This document shows, piece by piece, positions 17,719 through 24,824 of a DNA stretch of 47,703 nucleotides. The notes beneath the pieces are model-generated. The model did not search any database. It had not been told where the DNA came from and was given only the letters and a program-made list of their open reading frames with translations. The stretch comes from Flavobacteriales bacterium (GTDB taxonomy: Bacteria > Bacteroidota > Bacteroidia > Flavobacteriales_D > UBA2798). The DNA lies in assembly GCA_019694795.1 (NCBI GenBank), contig JAIBBF010000023.1, positions 1 to 47,703 of the forward strand. Reading direction: 5' to 3'. Numbering within the stretch: position 1 is the first letter of the stretch; the number at the start of each line of letters is the position of its first letter. The position numbers and the translations under genes were made by a program.

Positions 17719-18285
17719 ATGGAAGGAAAGTGCATCATATTTTCAGCCCCTTCCGGCGCAGGCAAAACTACGATTGTGCATCATTTGCTTAGTCTTGATC
17801 TCGGATTGGAATTTAGCGTTTCAGCGTGTAGCAGAGCAATGCGGCACAATGAAAAAAACGGGGTGGACTATTACTTTTTATCCGTTGAAGAATTTAAATC
17901 TAAAATTTCCCAAAACGCCTTTATCGAATGGGAAGAAGTGTATACCGATAATTTCTATGGCACACTGAAATCGGAAATTGAACGCATTTGGTCGCACGGT
18001 AAACATGTGATTTTCGATGTAGATGTAGTCGGTGGACTCAATCTGAAAAAAGCATTTGGTCACCGCGCCTTATCGATCTTTGTAAAGGCACCCAGTCTGG
18101 CACATTTGGAAGAACGATTAAAATCCAGATCCACCGAAACACCGGAAAGTATTGCGCGCCGAATGGGAAAAGCAGAAAAAGAAATGGCCTATTCCGAAAA
18201 ATTCGATCACGTTTTATTAAATGATAACCTGGAACGCGCCTTTGCGGAAGCAGAACAGGTTGTTCGAAATTTCTTACAAGGATGA
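17719..18285 (+). CDS. gmk: Guanylate kinase
   Basis: Phosphorylates GMP to GDP with ATP in the cytoplasm. 188 residues. The P-loop APSGAGKT is at residues 10-17; SACSRAMRHNEKNGVDYYFLS is the GMP-binding region; EVYTDNFYGTLKSEIE, DVDVVGGLNLKK and the lid ERLKSRSTETPESIARRMGKAEKE complete the fold. The TGA stop overlaps the nadD start as ATGA. Confidence 0.96.
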   Translation: MEGKCIIFSAPSGAGKTTIVHHLLSLDLGLEFSVSACSRAMRHNEKNGVDYYFLSVEEFKSKISQNAFIEWEEVYTDNFYGTLKSEIERIWSHGKHVIFDVDVVGGLNLKKAFGHRALSIFVKAPSLAHLEERLKSRSTETPESIARRMGKAEKEMAYSEKFDHVLLNDNLERAFAEAEQVVRNFLQG

Positions 18286-18890
18286 ACATCGGACTTTATT
18301 TCGGAACCTTCAATCCCATTCACGTTGGCCATTTAATCATCGCCAACCACATGGCCGATTACACGGAACTGGATAAAGTATGGCTGGTGGTTTCACCGCA
18401 AAACCCGCTGAAAGAAAAAAATTCGATGTTGCCCGATTATCATCGGCTGGCTTTGGTAAAAACAGCAATTGAAGATAATCCCAATCTATTAGCGAGCGAC
18501 ATTGAATTTGAATTACCCAAGCCGTCCTATACAGTTGCGACACTTGCCTACCTCGAAGAAAAATTTCCGCAACATGAGTTTTCATTGATTATGGGAGAAG
18601 ATAATCTGAGAACCTTCCATAAATGGAAAAATCATGAACACATTATTTCCAGACATAAACTCTACGTTTATCCACGGGTTTTAACCGAATCGGAAATCGA
18701 TGAACTCAAGGAATTTCATATCGACAGTCCATTCTTAAATCACCCCAATGTAATTATGTGTGATGCCCCGGTGATGAAAGTATCTTCCAGTTTCATCCGA
18801 AAAGCCATCCGCGATAAAAAAGATGTACGATATCTCTTAACCGATCCTGTTCATCGCTACATTAAGGAAATGCATTTTTACGAAAAATAA
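18282..18890 (+). CDS. nadD: Nicotinate (nicotinamide) nucleotide adenylyltransferase
   Basis: Makes deamido-NAD from nicotinate mononucleotide and ATP. 202 residues, with the nucleotidylyltransferase motif GTFNPIHVGHLIIANH at residues 8-23 (HxGH catalytic), the FSLIMGEDNLRTFHKW substrate region, and the second motif VSSSFIRKAI. Third gene of yicC-gmk-nadD, overlapping gmk by 4 bp, and followed by a hairpin terminator. Confidence 0.96.
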   Translation: MNIGLYFGTFNPIHVGHLIIANHMADYTELDKVWLVVSPQNPLKEKNSMLPDYHRLALVKTAIEDNPNLLASDIEFELPKPSYTVATLAYLEEKFPQHEFSLIMGEDNLRTFHKWKNHEHIISRHKLYVYPRVLTESEIDELKEFHIDSPFLNHPNVIMCDAPVMKVSSSFIRKAIRDKKDVRYLLTDPVHRYIKEMHFYEK

Positions 18891-18919
18891 AAAGTCCCGT
18901 CGTTTGACAGGACTTTTTT
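18890..18919. terminator. Rho-independent terminator between convergent genes
   Basis: Stem AAAAGTCC (18890-18897) and GGACTTTT (18910-18917), extended by an inner GTC/GAC with one mismatch around a GTTT loop. T-run on the plus strand, A-run upstream. Serves nadD and possibly the convergent gene ending at 18938. Confidence 0.8.
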
Positions 18920-18937
18920 GATTAATTCAATTAATTA

Positions 18938-19570
18938 TTAAATCATATCCAGCACGCGAAGCAATGCCAATACCACAGCGATTAACCATAATCCGCCATA
19001 GTAACCGGCATATCCAAAAAACAATCCTCCACCTAAAATGCAAAGAATTAAGGTTAACCAAAATAATCCGGTAACCGAACCATCTTTCAGATAAACGGCT
19101 AATGGTGGAATTAAAAAAGCAAGAATAATCATCAATACAAACATTGCATCTGCATCTGCAGTTACATCTCTTGAAGTACTTTCTTTTACCGATTCAACAG
19201 CAGCAGGATTAGATTCCTGGTTGGAAGTTTCATTCACCACCGCATCGGTAGTTACCACTTCGTTTGAAGTAGTATTGATTTCCACTTCTGAATTTCCTTC
19301 TTTGTTCACGATCACCGATTCGGTAATTACTGCTGCCTTTTTTTCTTCTGCAATAGAAGCTTTCACCACTTCTTCATTGGCAGATTGCGAAAACACAACT
19401 TTATCTTCTTTCGATTTTTCATAAGGAACTTCTTGTTCAGCTTGTACTGATCCAACTTTCACCCAGCTTCTGTTACCGTAACGCGAATGAGTAAAACGCG
19501 AAGAACCGCATGACACGAGAATTGCCGACAGCAAAACCAATGCAGAAATTTTAGAAATCAATTTAGTCAT
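18938..19570 (-). CDS. Lipoprotein with C-terminal YqaE/Pmp3-like membrane domain
   Basis: 210 residues in three parts. First, a lipoprotein signal (LVLLSAILVSCGSS). Second, a low-complexity, Glu/Val/Asn/Thr-rich linker of about 115 residues with no predicted fold (for example EVVKASIAEEKKAAVITE). Third, a hydrophobic end (about 143-210) that begins FVLMIILAFLIPPLAVYLKDG, the signature of YqaE/Pmp3 small membrane proteins, followed by two or three more segments rich in Gly and Tyr. Pmp3 proteins affect membrane potential and stress tolerance; what the fusion does is unknown. It lies 12 bp after purQ on the same strand and may be read from the purQ promoter. Confidence 0.78.
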   Translation of the reverse strand: MTKLISKISALVLLSAILVSCGSSRFTHSRYGNRSWVKVGSVQAEQEVPYEKSKEDKVVFSQSANEEVVKASIAEEKKAAVITESVIVNKEGNSEVEINTTSNEVVTTDAVVNETSNQESNPAAVESVKESTSRDVTADADAMFVLMIILAFLIPPLAVYLKDGSVTGLFWLTLILCILGGGLFFGYAGYYGGLWLIAVVLALLRVLDMI

Positions 19571-19582
19571 AGTGTGTTGTTT

Positions 19583-20275
19583 TTATTTTAAAACCATAGA
19601 AACGATGGATTCGAAAATTCCTCTTCCATCGGTATTTTTTAACTCAGGATCGGAAGCGCGTTCAGGATGCGGCATCATGCCAAACACATTCTTTTTCGCA
19701 TTGCATACGCCGGCAATGTTTTCCAACGAACCATTCGGATTAGCTGCTTCAGTAATGTTTCCTTCAGCATCGCAATAGCGAAATAAAATCTGATCGTTTT
19801 TTTTCATGGATGCAAGTGTATCGGCATCGCAGAAATAATTTCCTTCACCGTGTGCAATCGGAATTTTATAGGCTTTCTTAAGGTCCAGCGCAGAAGTCAC
19901 CAGTGAATCGGTGGTTTGGGGACGCATATAAATATTCTTAGAGATAAAGCGGCGATCGGTATTGTGCAACAAAGCTCCTGGCACCAGATGGGCCTCGGTT
20001 AAAATCTGAAATCCGTTACATACCCCCATCAGATAACCTCCTTTTTCTGCGTGATCAATCACCTTATCCATAATGGGAGAAAAGCGGGCGATAGCACCGG
20101 AGCGGAGATAATCTCCATAAGAGAATCCGCCTGGCAATACGATGAAATCACAACCTTTCAAATCGCGGTCTTTATGCCATAAGCGTTCAACTTTTTGTCC
20201 CATAATGGTAGAAAGAACATAAACCATGTCCTCATCACAATTGGATCCCGGGAAAACAACAACACCAAATTTCAT
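19583..20275 (-). CDS. purQ: Phosphoribosylformylglycinamidine synthase, glutaminase subunit PurQ
   Basis: Supplies ammonia from glutamine for the fourth step of purine synthesis. 230 residues; the class I amidotransferase has nucleophile Cys in GYLMGVCNGFQIL, the oxyanion-strand PGGFSYGDYLRSGAIARFSP, and the His-Glu pair in MMPHPERA. It is a stand-alone subunit, so it must work with PurL and PurS encoded elsewhere. purD of the same pathway lies about 1.3 kb away on the same strand. A -7 promoter element is at 20291-20298. Confidence 0.96.
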   Translation of the reverse strand: MKFGVVVFPGSNCDEDMVYVLSTIMGQKVERLWHKDRDLKGCDFIVLPGGFSYGDYLRSGAIARFSPIMDKVIDHAEKGGYLMGVCNGFQILTEAHLVPGALLHNTDRRFISKNIYMRPQTTDSLVTSALDLKKAYKIPIAHGEGNYFCDADTLASMKKNDQILFRYCDAEGNITEAANPNGSLENIAGVCNAKKNVFGMMPHPERASDPELKNTDGRGIFESIVSMVLK

Positions 20276-20290
20276 GGAGATAATTTTTTA

Positions 20291-20298
20291 CAAAACTA
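20291..20298 (-). promoter_or_regulatory. -7 promoter element of purQ
   Basis: Minus-strand TAGTTTTG, an exact match to TAnnTTTG, 15 nt before the purQ start. At the -33 position (19 nt upstream) the sequence is CTGG rather than TTG, so the distal element is weak. Confidence 0.5.
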
Positions 20299-20346
20299 AG
20301 GATTTAAGAGAGAATAGCCAGACGAAAATCCGACTGTGAAAAAAAA

Positions 20347-21321
20347 TCACCCGAGGGGTGCAATTCGCGACAATAGAAATAATCCAATGGCCGCATAAAA
20401 GAGTAAATCTGTAAGCCACTGAAAGGCAGAATGCACCAGCAAAAAGGAGATGGAAAGGGCAAAGGGTATCACCAATAATTGCATCCCATTACCAACATAC
20501 ATGGCGTTCACCGTAATGGAAATCAGAATCATGATAATGAAAAAATAAAGCAACACCTGTCGCTGCCTGCGCACCCGGATGATGCTTCCGCTAAATCTTC
20601 CCAATAGGGAAAATAGTCCCAACACCACCATTACCAGCAGAAAAATGGAAAACATCATCGTACTGCGATCCGCGCCCAGTGGATTGGTGGTCCAATGCTC
20701 CATTTCAAATTGCGGCACTACAATTGACCATTGTCCGTACACGGCAAAATAAATCGCCTCGAAGGTCCACCACGGAAATAAAAACGCAATGATAAACAAG
20801 AGCCACTCGCGCCAGTAAAACGTTTTAAGGGTGTTCATGGCCAGCAAAGCCCATGCGACCAGCGGAACAACATACCATGAAAATAAAAATGCAATCCCCA
20901 GTAAAAATCCGCTGATAAATGCTTCTTCTTTGGCCGAATTCTGCCGGTAAACCTGCAATAAAGTATGGATCGTTTGGAGGATAAAATAATTGCTCAGGGA
21001 TGACCATTGGAAAAGTCCATTCGGAATGAGCATAAAGGCAACTAAAACATAAATCAGCGAAGGCACATAACTAATGCGATCGAATAATTCGAGATCATTA
21101 ATAATCCGGTTAAAAACTATGGCTTCGAGAAGGACCAATGCCATTTGTAAAACCTGCCACACCCACATCGGCCATTCGGGCTGAAAGGTGAACCATTGAG
21201 GAATGGCGGAAGGCGCCGGAGCGATGGGGAAAAAGAAGTGAAGCGACCAAAACACAACCGCAATCAGGGGCAATCCTAATTGAATGATGGACTGGTTGGT
21301 TCTATATAATCTGATAATCAC
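20347..21321 (-). CDS. Polytopic membrane protein (DUF6427-like), unknown function
   Basis: 324 residues with about nine hydrophobic segments, rich in Trp and Phe. The middle RIINDLELFDRISYVPSLIYVLVAFML and the later SWYVVPLVAWALLA are like a Bacteroidota-only family that I recall as DUF6427, usually next to purD; that assignment is from memory. Its function is not known. It is divergent from the small membrane protein at 21389 and the two starts are only 67 bp apart, with interleaved promoters. Confidence 0.72.
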   Translation of the reverse strand: MIIRLYRTNQSIIQLGLPLIAVVFWSLHFFFPIAPAPSAIPQWFTFQPEWPMWVWQVLQMALVLLEAIVFNRIINDLELFDRISYVPSLIYVLVAFMLIPNGLFQWSSLSNYFILQTIHTLLQVYRQNSAKEEAFISGFLLGIAFLFSWYVVPLVAWALLAMNTLKTFYWREWLLFIIAFLFPWWTFEAIYFAVYGQWSIVVPQFEMEHWTTNPLGADRSTMMFSIFLLVMVVLGLFSLLGRFSGSIIRVRRQRQVLLYFFIIMILISITVNAMYVGNGMQLLVIPFALSISFLLVHSAFQWLTDLLFYAAIGLFLLSRIAPLG

Positions 21322-21349
21322 CCCTTTAAATTTATTTTTCTTTTTTCCG

Positions 21350-21379
21350 CGAAACTATTACATTTGAGCCGTTAACAAA
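21350..21379 (-). promoter_or_regulatory. Promoter for the DUF6427-like gene
   Basis: On the minus strand TTTG (complement of 21376-21379) is followed after 18 nt by TAGTTTCG (complement of 21350-21357), one mismatch from TAnnTTTG. Predicted start is near 21344, about 20 nt before the gene. It overlaps the -7 element of the opposite gene. Confidence 0.5.
21359..21366 (+). promoter_or_regulatory. -7 promoter element for the small membrane protein
   Basis: TACATTTG, an exact TAnnTTTG, with TTT rather than TTG at the expected distal position. Predicted start near 21373, 16 nt before ATG 21389. It lies inside the spacer of the minus-strand promoter 21350-21379. Confidence 0.5.
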
Positions 21380-21388
21380 TTCAAAACT

Positions 21389-21571
21389 ATGGATTGGCTG
21401 GTATACCCACTTGGAGATCTTTTCGTTTGGACATTCGGAATTTTAGAATGGGCCGATAATCTTCCTAACAACATTTTCATTCTCGTTGGCTTTGCCGGAC
21501 TTTTTTACTGGCTTTGGTTACAAGGCAAGTTTAACAAAGAAGCCGCTGCAAATCCTAATCAATTAAAGTGA
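21389..21571 (+). CDS. Small single-pass membrane protein (DUF6341-like)
   Basis: 60 residues: MDWLVYPLGDLFVWTF, then a linker, one membrane segment (NIFILVGFAGLFYWLWLQ) and a short charged end (KFNKEAAANPNQLK). It resembles small Bacteroidota proteins found between DUF6427 and purD genes, which I recall as DUF6341; function unknown. Support for it being real: its own promoter element, a hairpin terminator after it, and the conserved neighbourhood. Membrane topology and any partner remain open. Confidence 0.72.
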   Translation: MDWLVYPLGDLFVWTFGILEWADNLPNNIFILVGFAGLFYWLWLQGKFNKEAAANPNQLK

Positions 21572-21592
21572 TTTAAATCTGCATATTTTTCG

Positions 21593-21625
21593 AATGCCCC
21601 ACAGTTAAGCCTGCTGGGGCATTTT
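21593..21625. terminator. Terminator hairpin overlapping the purD 3' end
   Basis: AATGCCCCA-CAG (21593-21604) pairs with CTG-C-TGGGGCATT (21611-21623) around a 6-nt loop, followed by TTTT on the plus strand. It ends the small membrane protein gene on the plus strand; the right arm lies within the last codons of purD. Confidence 0.65.
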
Positions 21626-22897
21626 CATTAGGTCCTGGCCAATATCTTTCCGGTAATAGGCCTTTTCAAATCGAATCAATCCTGCATTCATCATTGAGCG
21701 TTCTGCTGCAGATTCAATATCCTTTCCATAGGAAGTAACCGCAATTACACGTCCCCCGTTACTTACCACTTTACCGCCTTTCTCAATGGTACCAGCGTGG
21801 AAAACCAGACTATCACTGATGTTTTCATGTCCGGTAATTACTTTGCCTTTTTCATAATCTTCCGGATATCCGCCGGACACCATCATAACGGTAACGGCTG
21901 TTTTCTCATCGAACTGAACATCGCGTTCGGATAAAGTTCCTGTTGCAACACCTTCGAATAAATCGAGTAAATCACTCTTAACACGGGGAATGACCACTTC
22001 TGTTTCCGGATCTCCCATTCTGCAATTGTACTCAATTACATAAGGCTCATTCTTCACGTTGATTAATCCGAAAAAGATAAATCCTTTGTAAGGAATATTT
22101 TCTTGTTGCAATCCTTTAACGGTTGGAATAATCACTCTGTTTTCCACCTTCTCCATAAAATCGGTGTTGGCAAATGGCACGGGTGATACTGCACCCATTC
22201 CACCGGTATTTAATCCTTTATCACCTTCGCCGATGCGTTTGTAATCTTTTGCTTCTGGAAGAATTTTGTACGATTTTCCATCGGTCAAAACAAATACCGA
22301 TAATTCCACACCTTTCAGAAATTCTTCAATAACCACCTTGCTGGATGCTTCTCCGAATTTCGCATCCGCCAACATGGCTTTTAATTCCTTTTTCGCTTCT
22401 TTTAAATCATTTAAAATCAAAACGCCTTTCCCTGCTGCTAATCCGTCTGCTTTTAACACATAAGGCGGATTGAGCGACTCCAGAAATTTTTCTCCTTCTT
22501 TGAGTGTATCCTTGGTGAAACTTTGGTATTTGGCCGTAGGAATGGCATGTCGCTGCATGAAAGCCTTTGCAAAATCTTTACTGCCTTCCAATTGGGCGGC
22601 TTGTTGCTGCGGACCAATCACGGGAATATGTTTTAATTCCTCCTGCTCCAAAAAGAAATCATGAATTCCTTTTACCAAAGGATCTTCCGGACCAACCACC
22701 ACCAGACGAATATCATTCTCCAGTACAAATTTCTTGATGGCTTTAAAGTCGACCGGAGAAATATTCACGTTCGTGGCAACAGAAGAGGTGCCTGCATTAC
22801 CGGGTGCAACAAAAAGTTTATCCAATTGAGAACTTTGCGAAATTTTCCATGCCAGCGCATGTTCGCGACCACCGGAACCAAGAATCAGAACATTCAT
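21605..22897 (-). CDS. purD: Phosphoribosylamine-glycine ligase
   Basis: ATP-grasp enzyme for the second step of purine synthesis. 430 residues. Signatures: [36 protein letters not shown], the ATP-grasp core [26 protein letters not shown], and [16 protein letters not shown] with the metal-binding Asp/Glu. The C-terminal domain ([18 protein letters not shown]..) is present. Intact and in usual length. Convergent with the small membrane protein gene. Confidence 0.97.
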   Translation of the reverse strand: MNVLILGSGGREHALAWKISQSSQLDKLFVAPGNAGTSSVATNVNISPVDFKAIKKFVLENDIRLVVVGPEDPLVKGIHDFFLEQEELKHIPVIGPQQQAAQLEGSKDFAKAFMQRHAIPTAKYQSFTKDTLKEGEKFLESLNPPYVLKADGLAAGKGVLILNDLKEAKKELKAMLADAKFGEASSKVVIEEFLKGVELSVFVLTDGKSYKILPEAKDYKRIGEGDKGLNTGGMGAVSPVPFANTDFMEKVENRVIIPTVKGLQQENIPYKGFIFFGLINVKNEPYVIEYNCRMGDPETEVVIPRVKSDLLDLFEGVATGTLSERDVQFDEKTAVTVMMVSGGYPEDYEKGKVITGHENISDSLVFHAGTIEKGGKVVSNGGRVIAVTSYGKDIESAAERSMMNAGLIRFEKAYYRKDIGQDLMKMPQQA

Positions 22898-23027
22898 TTT
22901 GTCTATTTAGAAAAACAAAGAAAAAAAGAATGACAGTCCCAATAAAATTATCTTATCAACAGACGGTGAAAAACCCCTGTCGTTTGACTTTGTTCAGCAA
23001 TAAAAATCCGCCAGTAAACTAGGCTAA

Positions 23028-23960
23028 TTATTTCGATAAGTAAAAACCGGCCTTTATTTCCAGTTGATTAACGATTAAATCGCTGGTAACAGGGTGTGAA
23101 ACTGAAGAAGGACCCGAATAATCGAGCGCCGTAAATTCTGTTTTCCCTTTCAAAAAATGATACGCGAACTGAAGTGTAACTCCTTTATCCGCTCCTAAAA
23201 ATAAATTCAGGTTAATATAAGGATTCACCATCTGACGCTTGAATTTTTCATCGGCAAAAATATTGGGGAGATAATTCACACCCAAAAAGGATGTAAAACA
23301 AATTTTCTCAGAAATATTCTTTCGAATTCCCATAGATGGCCCAATATAAAACCTAAAACCGCGATCGCCTCCCGGGCCGGAATCGTGATAGGAATACGTG
23401 TTAGAGGTGTCGTTAAATGAAGTGCCGGGGTAGGTAAATCCAATTGCCTTCCATCCCAAATCGAAACCCCAGGTAACGGCTTTGTCACCAAAGGTTGCAT
23501 TTACATCCACAAAATTAAAACACCAAAACCGTTTGTCGCGCGATATATCGCTAGCTGCATGTACACTTTGAATTTGCGGCGAAGGGGTAGAGAACAAAAC
23601 ATCGAATTTACCTGGCTTAAACCGATCCGGGTAATTGCTGTTTTTCCCTTCAGCAATAATTCCCACGAGATAAATTACTCCATCAAGATTTATACTCATT
23701 AAACCATTATCAGAAGAGCCCATCAGGCGAAATTCCGGTGTAAATACATTACCTTTTTCTTTTACCAAAGTATAATCATTGTAATTGGCAAAAGGATTAC
23801 CCGCTGATGTTGGAGTGATGGATGATTTAACATAATAGCCGTAGTGACTTGTAGATTTTATTCCTCCCGTAATGGAAATAACACTAAAATCATTGGCATC
23901 GATTTGGGAAAATCCTACCAGAGAATAAAGAAGAAAGAATACACTTAATATAGATTTCAT
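23028..23960 (-). CDS. Probable outer membrane beta-barrel protein, unknown function
   Basis: 310 residues, with a signal peptide (MKSILSVFFLLYSLVGFSQ). The rest is made of alternating strands ending in KAGFYLSK, as in outer membrane barrels; segments such as GFRFYIGPSMGIRKNI, CFTSFLGVNYLPNIF, YINLNLFLGA and TLQFAYHFL are typical. No ligand or enzyme motif is visible. It follows the response regulator on the same strand after a 147-bp gap that has a palindrome, so it could be a target of that regulator (inference). Confidence 0.7.
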   Translation of the reverse strand: MKSILSVFFLLYSLVGFSQIDANDFSVISITGGIKSTSHYGYYVKSSITPTSAGNPFANYNDYTLVKEKGNVFTPEFRLMGSSDNGLMSINLDGVIYLVGIIAEGKNSNYPDRFKPGKFDVLFSTPSPQIQSVHAASDISRDKRFWCFNFVDVNATFGDKAVTWGFDLGWKAIGFTYPGTSFNDTSNTYSYHDSGPGGDRGFRFYIGPSMGIRKNISEKICFTSFLGVNYLPNIFADEKFKRQMVNPYINLNLFLGADKGVTLQFAYHFLKGKTEFTALDYSGPSSVSHPVTSDLIVNQLEIKAGFYLSK

Positions 23961-24082
23961 AGGTGCAAGTATTATTCCGGATATCCCCTTTCGACCTTTT
24001 GTTTTGGAACCTTAAAATGTCGTATAGACGATACCCGGAATTGTTTTAATAATAAAACGAAATTGATAAAAAAGAAAAACGT

Positions 24083-24106
24083 GGTAAATACGGTAAATAC
24101 CGTAAA
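24083..24106. repeat. Tandem 9-mer with embedded 16-bp palindrome, possible operator
   Basis: GGTAAATAC occurs twice in tandem (24083-24091, 24092-24100) followed by CGTAAA. The second copy and its continuation form a perfect palindrome TACGGTAAATACCGTA (24089-24104). It lies directly after the response regulator stop and upstream of the outer membrane protein gene. There is no T-run, so it does not look like a terminator. Confidence 0.45.
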
Positions 24107-24107
24107 A

Positions 24108-24761
24108 CTAACTATTGATTAAGCCATTGCGAATAGCAAAACGGATGAGTCCCGCAATGTTGTGTACATCGAGTTTTTTCATCAGATTGGTACGGTGGGT
24201 GTCCACCGTGCGGTGAGAAATAAAAATTTTATCGCCGATTTCTTTGTTCGACATTCCATCGGCAATGAATTTTAACACTTCCACTTCCCGGTCGGTTAAC
24301 TGCGCCAGCAAAACGGCATCGGTGGGACGAAGCTGAAAACTATCCGGCACGCCGGGTGATGAAAGTTGCTTCAATACTTTTTCAGAAAAATAATTTTTAC
24401 CGGATAAAACCTGACGAATAGCATCGATCAATTCTCCCTGATCGGAATTTTTCAATAAATACCCGTTGGCTCCAATATCCATGATGCGCTTAATTAAAGC
24501 GGCTTCATCGTGCATGGTCAGAATGATGATTTTACAATCGGGACTTTGTTTTTTGATTTGCTGCGAAGCTTCCAGTCCGTTCATTACAGGCATATCAATA
24601 TCCATCAATAACAAATCGGGTTTTAAAGTACTGCAATACTGCAATGCCTTTGCGCCATCGTTGGCTTCTGCCACAATGGTTAAATCTGATTCATTTTCTA
24701 TAATGGATTTTAATCCATCCAATATCAGTTGATGGTCGTCAACCAGGATGATCCGTGCCAT
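24108..24761 (-). CDS. NarL/LuxR-type response regulator
   Basis: 217 residues. The receiver domain has acidic residues D8-D9, phospho-acceptor D54 (LLLMDIDMP), the Thr in IIILTMH and the Lys in YLLKNSD. A LuxR-type helix-turn-helix follows (LTDREVEVLKFIADGMSNKEIGDKIFISHRTVDTHRTNLMKKLDV). It is a DNA-binding transcription regulator, probably phosphorylated by the kinase encoded 63 bp upstream. A -7 element in that gap suggests that it may also be transcribed alone. Confidence 0.95.
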   Translation of the reverse strand: MARIILVDDHQLILDGLKSIIENESDLTIVAEANDGAKALQYCSTLKPDLLLMDIDMPVMNGLEASQQIKKQSPDCKIIILTMHDEAALIKRIMDIGANGYLLKNSDQGELIDAIRQVLSGKNYFSEKVLKQLSSPGVPDSFQLRPTDAVLLAQLTDREVEVLKFIADGMSNKEIGDKIFISHRTVDTHRTNLMKKLDVHNIAGLIRFAIRNGLINS

Positions 24762-24779
24762 GCATTATTCTTAAGGTTC

Positions 24780-24787
24780 CAAAAATA
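24780..24787 (-). promoter_or_regulatory. Possible internal promoter (-7 element) of the response regulator
   Basis: Minus-strand TATTTTTG, exact TAnnTTTG, 18 nt before the response regulator start. The distal element is not clear. Confidence 0.35.
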
Positions 24788-24824
24788 AAATTAGGAAAAA
24801 GAAGGAAATAAAAATTGATTAAAA

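Noticed and set aside
22898-23027. Short genes or RNAs in the 130-bp gap between purD and the outer membrane protein gene.
   Set aside because: Only A-rich sequence with no convincing hairpin, start codon with leader, or consensus promoter.
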